A stretch of 64,000 bases of DNA from Rhodoferax koreense (GTDB lineage: Bacteria; Pseudomonadota; Gammaproteobacteria; Burkholderiales; Burkholderiaceae_C): positions 4,216,001-4,280,000 of the forward strand of contig NZ_CP019236.1 in the NCBI RefSeq assembly GCF_001955695.1, in the 5' to 3' direction. The notes beneath the pieces were generated by a model. The model had not been told where the DNA came from. It saw only the letters and a program-made list of their open reading frames with translations, and made no database searches. Made by a program: the position numbers and the translations under genes. This document shows positions 16,471 to 24,865 of this stretch, one piece after another. How positions within the stretch are numbered: position 1 is the first letter of the stretch; each line of letters starts with the position of its first letter.

Positions 16471-16510
16471 CGACTCCGGGATTCATCTGAATCTCCAAGG
16501 GTCGTTTTTT
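16471..16510 (+). terminator. Possible terminator after hemP
   Basis: A nested structure: inner stem GGATTCA/TGAATC and outer CGAC/GTCG, followed by six Ts (16505-16510). The stem is imperfect. Confidence 0.45.
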
Positions 16511-16593
16511 GCTAGCCAACGGGCTCACGCCCGACTAGCCATGCATTTTTTCCCGCACCCGGTGCGCGCCCCTTTCGCTCTCCCCTCCCTACT

Positions 16594-19500
16594 TCAGCGC
16601 GGACCGAGCACCACCCCGATGGCGTTCACGCTCGAGCTGCTGCGCCCTGCAAGCCCCACGACGCGCTGCCCGGCCGGTACCGTGTAGTCGAAGCCGGACA
16701 CGGCTTCCTGACCGTCCGGCAGACCGACCGGCCCCAAGACGCGACCCGTGTTCGTGACGAAGCTGAGTTGGGCAATGCTGCCGCTGGACTGCCCGATCTG
16801 GCCATAGAGCCGCACCAGGTATTCGCCATTGAACAACGCAAAACGGTTGGCCACACCGCTGGCCACGCCGTGCAAAGGCCAATAGACCGGCGCGCCGAAC
16901 CCCTGGACGGCATTCACGCCAGGGCCCGCGCGGAGTTCAATGCCCACCAGCGTCTGGCCACTCACGGGGCCGTCGGAAAACTCGGTGCCGCCTTGCAGGT
17001 AGCCGAAAATCGGTGAGCGTTCCGATGCCCCCGCGGGGTAAAGGAAGGCCGCCGGCACGCTGCGCCACTCGCTCACGCCAGGCGGTTTCCACTCGAACCG
17101 CATGGCTGCGCTGCCGCTTCGCTCGAAATACTCGATCGTCACCGCATGGCGCTGGCCCGCCACCATCGCGATCGAAGCGGTGTCGTATTTTCCGCCGTGC
17201 GGCATCCAGTCGTCGATGATCATCTGGCCGTCGATCCAGACACGCACGCCGTCGTCGCTGAAGGTCCGCAGTTGCATCGGCCCGGTGGCGGATGCCTCCA
17301 TCGTCCCCGTCCAGCGGACGGAAAACCCGTCGGCCGGCAGACCCTTGGCCGGCGCTGCGCCACCCCAGTCGAAGGACGGCGCTTCCACGCGCTGCATCAC
17401 CGGTGCGCCACTCAGGCTGGCATTGCCGAAGTATTGCGCGGAGAGTCCGGTGCCCATGTCGGCCGTCGCATACAGGCGTGCGGCGGGCACTGCGGTCCAT
17501 AAGGAGGAGCCGGGCGGCTTCCATTCGAGCCGCATGGCGGCGTTGCCGCGGCGCTCGTTGTACTCGAGGGTCACCGCATAGCGGCGCCCGGCCACCATCG
17601 GCACCGAGATGGTGGCCGAATCCGAGTTCGGGGTGTTCCAGGCGTCGACGAGAAGCTTGTTGTCGATCCACAGGCGCATGCCGTCGTCGGCGTAGGCGCG
17701 GAACTGCACATTGCCCGTGACCGGTGCCTCCACCATGCCACTCCACCGGATGGAGAAATTGTCGGCGGGCACACCAAGCACCGGTGCTGCCGCGCCCCAA
17801 CTGACGAATGGCACATTCACGCTCTGCATGACGGGTGTGCCGAGCAGGTTGGGGTTATCGAAATATTGCGCCAGCAGTCCGGTGCCGGCCAACTCGGGTG
17901 AGATGTCGATCAGGAAGGCGACGTTCACGGACTGGCTACCGTTGCCCACCAGCACCGTGACCACGTAGCGGCCCGGCGTGGTCGCCGTGCCACTGATCTC
18001 GCCGGACACCGGATCGATCCGCATGCCTGCCGGCAGGCCGGTGGCACTGTAGCTCAGCACGCCTGCGCTCGTGCTGGCCTTGATCGGCAGCGACAGCCCG
18101 CTGCCCACCGCCATGCTGACGGTGCCCGGCCCCTGCACCACCGGATAGATCGCCGGGGCCGTCGTTTCGTCACTGCCGATCTGGCGCAGGTAGTCCGAGA
18201 GCCTGGTGAGCTCCGTGGCGGTGAGAAGTGCGCCGGGAATGGCGGTGCCGTGGGCCTGCACCGCGTCGCCCAGCGTGAGCGCCGAGCCGTCGTGCAGGTA
18301 GGACGAGTCGTTCCACACGTCGCGCAGGGTGGGAATGTCGATCCCGGTCAAGACCGCCCCCAGGCGCTTGCCGCTGGATGCCTTGAGCGTGCCGATGTTC
18401 CTCAATCCGCTGCCATCGCTGCTGGCCGTGAAGGCGCTGCCGCCGTGGCACGCGGCGCAATTGCGGTCGGCGAAAATCGCACTGCCGGCCTGCGCGCTTT
18501 CGGTGAGCGCTCCTCCGGCATCGCGGTACGGACTGGGGGCGAACTTGGCGAGCGAACGTAGGTAGGCCGCCAGGGCGTCCAGATCGGCACTCTGGCCGGC
18601 CTTCGGGTCCCCCAGTGGCTGGGCACGCGTGCCGGCGTTGAACTTGTCGTCGCTCATCAGGCCTGTGCCGCCGGCCAGTTTACGGATCTGGCCTTCGAAG
18701 TCCTGGACCTCGTCGAAATTGGCGCTCCAGTGCAAAAAGCCGTTGCCCATGCCCGCCCGGCCCTTCAGGGCGATCGTGCGCCGCAGGCCTTCGCCCAAGC
18801 TGGTGAAGTCCCAGGTGCGGCCATCATGGCCGGCATCGTTGTGGCAACTGGCGCAACTCAGGTAGCCGTCGCGGGCCAGGCGCGGGTCACGCGCGTCGTA
18901 GAAGAACTGTTTGCCCTTGAGCACCTCGGGTGCGAGTTTTTCCGGGCCACCGCTGTCGAGCACGGCCTGCAGCGGCACGTCGGCCTCGCCGAAGTTGATC
19001 AGCCGGGTCAGGTCGTACACGCCAACGGTGCGGTCCATGAAGTTGGACACGAACAGTTTGCGGCCGTCATCCGAAACGACCACGCTCTGCGGTGCACGCC
19101 CGGTGTCCACCCGCAGGACTTCCCGGCCTGCGGCCGCGTCGAGCACCGCCAGTTGCCGACTGCTCTCCAACGTGACGAAAAGGTAGGCGCCGGAGGGATG
19201 GTAGACCGCCGCGCTGGCCACCCCGGCGTTGTCGTGGTCCACCCGGGCCGCATAGTCTTCGCTCAAGCTGCCCAGTGCGATCCGCGAGGAAACGGCGCGC
19301 ACGGTATTCTGGAAATCGAGATCGAGCCTGTCGCGCAACGCACCCCGCTGGATGTTGTCCTGCTTGGACGGCACCCACGCGCTGGCGCCATCGGGCGACA
19401 CCGCGGCCGCCCCGAGGTAGTTGGGCACGCCCCGGCCCTGGGTGGTGCTGTCGGCCTTGTCGCTGTGCTGCAGTACCACGGTGCGCCTGAGCCTGAGGTC

Positions 19501-22500
19501 GGACGCGTCCACCACCAGCACCTCGCCGCCCTGCTTCACACCGTTCACCGTGGTTTGCACGGCGGCCGTGCCCTCGCCGGGCTGGGGCCGGGTGATGAAA
19601 CGCGAGACCAGCAAACGGCTTCCGTCGGGCGTGCGGCTGATGTGGCGCGGATTCGGGCCGACATCCAGGCTGGCCAGCCGCGCGCCGCCGGAAGAGAGTT
19701 TGACCAACTGCCCCAAGGCCTCCAGCGTCACGAGGGCGTTGCCATCCTTGGCGAACACCAGCCCATGGGGTTGCGACCCGCGGGCCAGGCTGATGGTCTG
19801 CACCACCGACAGGCTGCCCGGGCTGATGATGCTCACTGTCGCCGAGTCCTTGTTGACGACCCACAGGCGCCCATCGGGCGCCTGGGCCACCGTCTGCGGC
19901 TGGGCACCGACGGCAATGTCGGCCAGCTTGCGGCTGGTGGCGGTGTCGAACACCGACACCGTGTCGTTGTCCGGGTTGACGGCCCACAGCCGGGTATTGC
20001 CCACGCCCCTCTCGAGCGCCAGGCCCGACGACGCTGCTGCGGCGCCGGCCACGGCCTGGGCGCCCACCGCCTGCAGGAACGTGCGGCTGGACGACGCCGC
20101 ACCGTTGCGCACCGTCAGCGTCACGGTGTAGATGCCGGGTGTCGTGTAGACGTGGGACACGCCGGCACTGCTGTTGAAACCGGTGGCCGGACTGCCATCG
20201 CCGAAATCCCATTGGTACAGGAACGGGCCGGCGCCGTTGGCACTGGCTGTGTATTGGACCGCGCCGTGGCTCACCGCGGGCGCGGTGGCCACCGGTGCGA
20301 TGACGGGCGGAAGGCTCGATACGCTCCAGCTGAAGCTGGCGCTGGCGCTCATGCCCCCGGGGTCGGTGGCCGTGACGGTGACCGCATAGTTGCCGCCGAC
20401 ATCGGGAGCGCCATCGATGACTCCCGTGGAGGCATGCAGCGTCAGGCCCGAGGGGAGTCCGCTGGCGGAATAGGTCAGCACATCGCCATCGGGATCGGTG
20501 GCGCTCAGCTTGAGGGAGACCGACTGCCCCTGGGTCACGGAAGGCGGCGCGGGCGTTGCGATCATCGGCGCCTGGTTGATGCCGCCGACCAACGCCACGG
20601 GAATGGTTTTCTCCGCCGTTGCCGCACCGAGATCGGCCAGGTTACCGGCCGCCACGGGAGCGTTCCAGTTGACGCCGTCGGCGCTGACATACACCCGGAA
20701 TTCCGCTACCGTGCCCTCGCCGCCGCCCGCTCGCGGCAGGTAACGCACGGCGCTGATCTTCTGCGCCAGCCCCATGTCGACCACCAGCCAGTGCGGCATG
20801 GGCGCCGGCGTCGGCGTGGCGGCGGTCAGCCAGTAGGTGGCGGCATTGCCGTCGATGGCATTGCCGTCGATGCCCGATTCGGCCGCGGTCTCGGCGCTGT
20901 CGACCGAGACCTTCCAACCAGTGCGCGGCAACACCGCACCCTTGGTGTCGAGGATGTTGAATTCGGCCATCGAAGCCAGGGCCTGCCCGTTGATCGCGCT
21001 GAGGGCTTCGAACTTGACGTAACGCGGCCGGCTGGCATCGGCCACCGTCCAGACGAATTCGTGGCTGACCTTCTGCACGCCATCGCCGACCGTCAGGTTC
21101 ACCGCGTAGCGCCCGGGCATGGTGGGCGTGCCGGTGATCGTGCCGGTGGCCGGGTTCAATGCCAGGCCCGGCGGCAGCCCGGTCGCCGCATGGGTCAATG
21201 CGGCGCCGGTCGGGCTGGTCGCCGCCACCGCCAGGTTCACCGTGGCGCCGACCGCCGTGGACTGGTCGCCCACCGTGGCGATCACCGGCGTATTGCTGTT
21301 GCTCAGCAATACCGTCCTGGCCACCGCCGGCACGCCGTCCGCATTCAAGGCGAACAACATGTAATAGCCGGGCAGCGCCCAGCCGGGATTCGTCGGCACG
21401 TTGACGGTGTAGCTGTTCACGCCGGTGCCGATGAAGGTCAGCGGGATGCGCCGCTGGTCGTTGTTGACGGTGTGCGTGGTGGAGGAAGCGCGCACCAGCG
21501 CGAATGCGGTCACCGGGCTGTCGGTCGTGACCTGCATGGTCTGGCCGTAGCCGGTGCGCGCGGGAGCGTTCGTGATCACCGGCCGCGTCGCCGGCGTGCC
21601 GTCGCTCTTGAACAGGTAATGCGGGCTCAGGATCTGCAGGTTGGCATGGTTGGCCGCGCAGCCTTCGCCGCACAGCCCGCCGCCGGCGGACAACACGCGT
21701 GCATCGGGCAGCAGCAGCGCCACGCTGTGGTAGTTGCGCGGCACCGCAATCGGCGGCAGCGCGGTGAATTTTTCGGTCGCGGGATCGAACAGTTCCGGCA
21801 CCAGCACCGCGTTGCCGTCGGTGAACATCACCGGCCGGCTCTGGCCACCGATCACGATCACCTGGCCATTGGGCAGCACCACGCTGTTGTGGTAAGCCCG
21901 GGCATAAGCCATAGGGGCGATCTTGCGCACCTGCAGGCCGTCGTTGACATCGATGATGTAACTGCCGGCCGTGGCATTGACGTTCTGGTAGGACGGCGAG
22001 CCCCCCGCCTTGAGGATCTTGCCCACGTCGTACATCACCGCGGTGCCGCTCATGCTGTAGGCATCGTCGCCCCGCCTGCCGGCTGGCGTCACGCTGCCGT
22101 TGCCGCGGGTGTCGATCCAGTTCATGTTGGCGCTCGGCCCGGCGTGCAGCACCATCCCATTGCCGGTGGGCAGCAGCCACATGTGATTGTCGCCGCGGTA
22201 GACGCCTGCCGAATCCGGGCCGACCATGTTGTCGACCGGCACGCCGGTCAGGCGCTTCCATCCTGCGGAAGCGGTCCACACCTCGCCATGTTTGTTGCCT
22301 TGACCGCCACTGAACGAGCCGCCGAGGGTGAACACCGAGCCATCCTGCAGCAGGGTGTTGGCGTTGTAGCCGCGGGTGATCTGCATCTTCCCACCGGCTG
22401 TCCAGGTGTTGGTCGAGGGGTCGTAGAGCGAGGTCGCACCGGCCTGCGAGCCGCCGTTGACGAGCAGGCGTCCATCCGCGAGGTTGGTGGTACCAGGACA

Positions 22501-22872
22501 GAACAGGTTGTGGCCGGTGTTATTCACGAGCCGGTCGGTGAACTTGCCGGAGACGGGATCGAAGGTGGTCGAATAAGCCTGGCCGACCGTGCCGTAGTTG
22601 AAGGGGTCGTCAGCCGCCCACAGCAGGACTTCGCCGTTGGGAAGGTTCGCGGCCGACACCGGCACCAGACTGGTGGCCGTCAGCGGTGACCACTGCGCCT
22701 GATCGATGCTGGCCATGCCGGCTGCCGCCGCCCTGGCCTGGACGTCCGCGCCGTCCGCGGCGCCGTCACCCCCTCCACAGGACGACAACAGCAGGAGACA
22801 GGCCGATGCGAGCAAGCGACCCACGCGCGGAACCTGCACTCGCCGAGACAGGCCGAACCAAAATGAACCCAT
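16594..22872 (-). CDS. Giant multidomain lipoprotein: galactose-oxidase-like domain, YVTN propeller, di-heme peroxidase-like domain, PA14 x2 and lectin-like tail (2092 aa)
   Basis: Lipoprotein signal with lipobox LSSC (C32). Approximate domains: kelch propeller 55-430 and DUF1929-like cap to 525; Ig-like 528-612; discoidin-like 615-760; Ig-like 765-855; PKD 860-945 ('WDFGDGSP'); YVTN propeller 955-1300; di-heme domain 1315-1555 with C1340-A-S-C-H1344 and C1472-A-A-C-H1476; Ig-like to 1640; PA14 repeats from 1655 and 1800; jacalin-like tail from 1948. The kelch part keeps the expected radical-copper residues: C125 and Y169 (Tyr-Cys pair), Y381-H382 ('NYHSVALLLPD') and H467 ('TTHTVNNDQR'). 'IPTLRDVWNDSSYLHDGS' in the heme region resembles MauG/CcpA peroxidases. 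ATG 22872 has AGGGGG upstream. Activity and substrate are unknown; extracellular carbohydrate oxidation is inferred. Confidence 0.85.
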   Translation of the reverse strand: MGSFWFGLSRRVQVPRVGRLLASACLLLLSSCGGGDGAADGADVQARAAAAGMASIDQAQWSPLTATSLVPVSAANLPNGEVLLWAADDPFNYGTVGQAYSTTFDPVSGKFTDRLVNNTGHNLFCPGTTNLADGRLLVNGGSQAGATSLYDPSTNTWTAGGKMQITRGYNANTLLQDGSVFTLGGSFSGGQGNKHGEVWTASAGWKRLTGVPVDNMVGPDSAGVYRGDNHMWLLPTGNGMVLHAGPSANMNWIDTRGNGSVTPAGRRGDDAYSMSGTAVMYDVGKILKAGGSPSYQNVNATAGSYIIDVNDGLQVRKIAPMAYARAYHNSVVLPNGQVIVIGGQSRPVMFTDGNAVLVPELFDPATEKFTALPPIAVPRNYHSVALLLPDARVLSAGGGLCGEGCAANHANLQILSPHYLFKSDGTPATRPVITNAPARTGYGQTMQVTTDSPVTAFALVRASSTTHTVNNDQRRIPLTFIGTGVNSYTVNVPTNPGWALPGYYMLFALNADGVPAVARTVLLSNSNTPVIATVGDQSTAVGATVNLAVAATSPTGAALTHAATGLPPGLALNPATGTITGTPTMPGRYAVNLTVGDGVQKVSHEFVWTVADASRPRYVKFEALSAINGQALASMAEFNILDTKGAVLPRTGWKVSVDSAETAAESGIDGNAIDGNAATYWLTAATPTPAPMPHWLVVDMGLAQKISAVRYLPRAGGGEGTVAEFRVYVSADGVNWNAPVAAGNLADLGAATAEKTIPVALVGGINQAPMIATPAPPSVTQGQSVSLKLSATDPDGDVLTYSASGLPSGLTLHASTGVIDGAPDVGGNYAVTVTATDPGGMSASASFSWSVSSLPPVIAPVATAPAVSHGAVQYTASANGAGPFLYQWDFGDGSPATGFNSSAGVSHVYTTPGIYTVTLTVRNGAASSSRTFLQAVGAQAVAGAAAASSGLALERGVGNTRLWAVNPDNDTVSVFDTATSRKLADIAVGAQPQTVAQAPDGRLWVVNKDSATVSIISPGSLSVVQTISLARGSQPHGLVFAKDGNALVTLEALGQLVKLSSGGARLASLDVGPNPRHISRTPDGSRLLVSRFITRPQPGEGTAAVQTTVNGVKQGGEVLVVDASDLRLRRTVVLQHSDKADSTTQGRGVPNYLGAAAVSPDGASAWVPSKQDNIQRGALRDRLDLDFQNTVRAVSSRIALGSLSEDYAARVDHDNAGVASAAVYHPSGAYLFVTLESSRQLAVLDAAAGREVLRVDTGRAPQSVVVSDDGRKLFVSNFMDRTVGVYDLTRLINFGEADVPLQAVLDSGGPEKLAPEVLKGKQFFYDARDPRLARDGYLSCASCHNDAGHDGRTWDFTSLGEGLRRTIALKGRAGMGNGFLHWSANFDEVQDFEGQIRKLAGGTGLMSDDKFNAGTRAQPLGDPKAGQSADLDALAAYLRSLAKFAPSPYRDAGGALTESAQAGSAIFADRNCAACHGGSAFTASSDGSGLRNIGTLKASSGKRLGAVLTGIDIPTLRDVWNDSSYLHDGSALTLGDAVQAHGTAIPGALLTATELTRLSDYLRQIGSDETTAPAIYPVVQGPGTVSMAVGSGLSLPIKASTSAGVLSYSATGLPAGMRIDPVSGEISGTATTPGRYVVTVLVGNGSQSVNVAFLIDISPELAGTGLLAQYFDNPNLLGTPVMQSVNVPFVSWGAAAPVLGVPADNFSIRWSGMVEAPVTGNVQFRAYADDGMRLWIDNKLLVDAWNTPNSDSATISVPMVAGRRYAVTLEYNERRGNAAMRLEWKPPGSSLWTAVPAARLYATADMGTGLSAQYFGNASLSGAPVMQRVEAPSFDWGGAAPAKGLPADGFSVRWTGTMEASATGPMQLRTFSDDGVRVWIDGQMIIDDWMPHGGKYDTASIAMVAGQRHAVTIEYFERSGSAAMRFEWKPPGVSEWRSVPAAFLYPAGASERSPIFGYLQGGTEFSDGPVSGQTLVGIELRAGPGVNAVQGFGAPVYWPLHGVASGVANRFALFNGEYLVRLYGQIGQSSGSIAQLSFVTNTGRVLGPVGLPDGQEAVSGFDYTVPAGQRVVGLAGRSSSSVNAIGVVLGPR

Positions 22873-22893
22873 TGAAACCCCCTGATTCTTTAC

Positions 22894-22915
22894 ATGCAAT
22901 TATATTTATTTGCAT
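22894..22915. promoter_or_regulatory. Palindrome upstream of the giant lipoprotein gene
   Basis: Arms ATGCAA / TTGCAT surround an A/T-rich centre in a 22-base site just before the start codon region. On the - strand the centre includes TATAAT, a possible -10. An operator role is suggested by position and symmetry only. Confidence 0.35.
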
Positions 22916-23024
22916 ACAAAATCACGATTTCAAACTTTTGGGTTCACTTCTGATGTTCAGTGACAAAGAATCCCTTGCGCGACACGCCGTTCCGCATTAA
23001 GCACGTCGCGCCGTCGCGGCCGGC

Positions 23025-23432
23025 TTACAAGCCGATCGCCGCGATGCCTGCCTTGGCGATCTGCGCGTCTTCCGTCGACTTCACGCCGCTCACGCCCACC
23101 GCGCCGATGCAATGGCCGTCCTTGACAATGGGCACGCCGCCTTCGAGCAGGCCCTGGATTTCGGGCACGCTCAGGTAAGCCGTACGGCCGCCATTGACGA
23201 TGTCTTCGTAAGCCTTGCTCTCGCGCCGGCCCAGCGCCGAGGTGTGCGCCTTGGCCGGGGCGATGTGGGACGTGAGCGCCGCGGCACCGTCCAGGCGCTG
23301 CAGCCACAGCAGGTGGCCACCATCGTCGACGATGGCGATGGACACCGCCCAGTTGTTCTTGACGGCTTCGGCCTCGGCAGCGGCGGCAATGGCCTTGACG
23401 TCGGCGAGTTCGAGCACGGCTTTGGTTTTCAT
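23025..23432 (-). CDS. GlcG/HbpS-family heme-binding-like protein, 135 aa
   Basis: One-domain protein of the GlcG/HbpS (DUF336) family: 'AVSIAIVDDGGHLLWLQRLDGAA' and 'GGVPIVKDGHCIGAVGVSGV' are its two signature segments. Relatives bind heme (HbpS) or corrinoid (PduO C-domain), or accompany glycolate oxidase. No signal peptide is visible in this version, so it would be cytoplasmic. It lies 152 bases upstream of the giant heme-containing lipoprotein gene on the same strand. That gap contains a palindrome, so co-transcription is uncertain. ATG 23432 has AAGG about 10 bases before it; longer in-frame extensions run into the neighbouring divergent region. Confidence 0.8.
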   Translation of the reverse strand: MKTKAVLELADVKAIAAAAEAEAVKNNWAVSIAIVDDGGHLLWLQRLDGAAALTSHIAPAKAHTSALGRRESKAYEDIVNGGRTAYLSVPEIQGLLEGGVPIVKDGHCIGAVGVSGVKSTEDAQIAKAGIAAIGL

Positions 23433-23660
23433 GGTGTTTTCCCTTGGAGTTAAGAACGCCACGAGCATAACGGCGGAATCCCGGCGGAAGCCGCGCCGAT
23501 GGCACCGTTCTCCGCAAAACTGCGCCACCCCAGGTGGCGGCAGGGATCGCACGGTACCCTTACAAAAATTAGGAGCCGCCCGTGACAAATTTCGGCCTTT
23601 GACTTGAAGCCACCTACAATTTCCCCATCTGCATAAGCAGGCATCGAAGGAGATTGATCC

Positions 23661-24362
23661 ATGAACGACCAAGTACGCACGATTGACTCGCCCACCGGCT
23701 ACGGCTGGGGCGTGTCCCAAGAGCAGCGCAACAAAGTCATGCGCAACACCTACTGGTTGCTGGCCCTGAGCCTGGTTCCGACCGTGCTCGGCGCCTGGCT
23801 CGGCGTGGCCACCGGCATCACCCGTTCGCTCGGCGGCGGACTGGGGCTGATCGTCTTCATGGGTGGCGCCTTCGGCTTCATGTTCGCCATCGAGAAGACC
23901 AAGAATTCCGCGGCCGGCGTGCCGGTGCTGCTGGGCTTCACGTTCTTCATGGGCCTGATGCTGTCGCGCCTGATCGCGATGGTGCTCGGCTTCAAGAACG
24001 GCCCCGAGCTGATCATGACCGCCTTCGGCGGCACGGCCGGCGTGTTCTTCGTGATGGCCAGCGTGGCCAGCGTGATCAAGCGCGACCTGTCGGGCATGGG
24101 CAAGTTCCTGTTCGTCGGCGTGCTGGTGCTGCTGGTGGGCAGCGTGATCAATGTGTTCGTCGGCTCCACGGCCGGCATGATGGCCCTGTCGGTGGCCGCC
24201 ATCGGCATCTTCAGCGCCTTCATGCTGTATGACCTCAAGCGCATCCTGGACGGCGGCGAAACCAACTACATCAGCGCCACGCTCGCCCTGTACCTGGATC
24301 TGTTCAACATCTTCCAGAGCCTGCTGTCCCTGCTGGGCATCATGGGCGGCGACCGCGACTGA
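23661..24362 (+). CDS. Bax inhibitor-1/YccA family membrane protein, 233 aa
   Basis: Integral membrane protein with seven hydrophobic segments (from about residue 31 'TYWLLALSLVPTVLGAWLGV' to 'LALYLDLFNIFQSLLSLLG' at the end). The last helix with 'YLDLFNIFQSLL' is the hallmark of the BI-1/TMBIM family (YccA, YbhL). YccA in E. coli interacts with FtsH, and an ftsH gene is also in this window, though 4 kb away on the other strand. Relatives have been proposed as pH-sensitive Ca2+ leak channels. A GAAGGAG ribosome site precedes the ATG. The gene is followed by a good terminator. Confidence 0.88.
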   Translation: MNDQVRTIDSPTGYGWGVSQEQRNKVMRNTYWLLALSLVPTVLGAWLGVATGITRSLGGGLGLIVFMGGAFGFMFAIEKTKNSAAGVPVLLGFTFFMGLMLSRLIAMVLGFKNGPELIMTAFGGTAGVFFVMASVASVIKRDLSGMGKFLFVGVLVLLVGSVINVFVGSTAGMMALSVAAIGIFSAFMLYDLKRILDGGETNYISATLALYLDLFNIFQSLLSLLGIMGGDRD

Positions 24363-24385
24363 CCCGGCATCGAGCCGAACTATTG

Positions 24386-24411
24386 AAAAGGCCCTGCGGG
24401 GCCTTTTCCTT
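24386..24411 (+). terminator. Rho-independent terminator after the Bax inhibitor-1 gene
   Basis: Stem AAAAGGCCC / GGGCCTTTT with TGCG loop, followed by a T-rich tail, 23 bases after the stop. Confidence 0.85.
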
Positions 24412-24457
24412 TTCCGGTTCATGGATAACGCTCAATACGCGCTCCCATCGGTCGATA

Positions 24458-24823
24458 ATGAAAACAATGGTTACCACACTCGACTCCCGGTCTTCGCGAT
24501 GGCTGCTGGCAACGCTGGCGGCCTTGCTGCTGGCCGGCTGCGAGATCCCCGGCATCTACCCCGATCCCAAGACGGTGGCGAAAGAAGCCGACGCCAAGGC
24601 CACGGGCGGCGGCTGCCGGCATGCGATGCGCGCCCTGGAGGATTGCTACGCGATGAATCCGAAAGCACCCCGCGCCTCGGTCTTCGCAGGCTGGAAGGAA
24701 ATGGACGCCTACATGCGCGAGAACAAGATCGAGGGCGTGACGCCGTCGCCGGTCAAGGCCGCGGAAGTCGTCGAAGAAACCTCGGTCGCCAGCAAGGGCG
24801 AAAAGTCCACCGAACACAAATGA
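24458..24823 (+). CDS. Small lipoprotein of unknown function, 121 aa
   Basis: The N-terminus is a lipoprotein signal peptide: 'RWLLATLAALLLAGC' with lipobox LAGC, so the mature protein would start at that Cys and be anchored in a membrane facing the periplasm. The mature part includes a 'GGGCRHAMRALEDCYAMNP' segment with two further Cys 10 residues apart, which may form a disulphide, then 'AGWKEMDAYMREN' and a Lys/Glu-rich tail. I do not recognise a named domain. It is a stand-alone gene between two hairpins. ATG 24458 was chosen because it opens into the signal; a second ATG three codons later is also possible. Confidence 0.7.
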   Translation: MKTMVTTLDSRSSRWLLATLAALLLAGCEIPGIYPDPKTVAKEADAKATGGGCRHAMRALEDCYAMNPKAPRASVFAGWKEMDAYMRENKIEGVTPSPVKAAEVVEETSVASKGEKSTEHK

Positions 24824-24846
24824 AAAAGGGGCCGGTCCGGCCCCTT
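24823..24846 (-). terminator. Terminator of rlmD (possibly bidirectional)
   Basis: Near-perfect palindrome AAGGGGCCGG/CCGGCCCCTT between the lipoprotein gene and rlmD, followed on the - strand by five Ts. It serves rlmD well; on the + strand the T-run is weak. Confidence 0.75.
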
Positions 24847-24865
24847 GCTCATGGCGCGCGGCCGC

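Noticed and set aside
18730..22689. A long open frame (over 1300 codons) on the + strand opposite the giant lipoprotein gene
   Set aside because: It is an antisense shadow of GC-rich coding sequence: it has no domain I recognise, whereas the - strand frame shows clear domain order, a signal peptide and a ribosome site.
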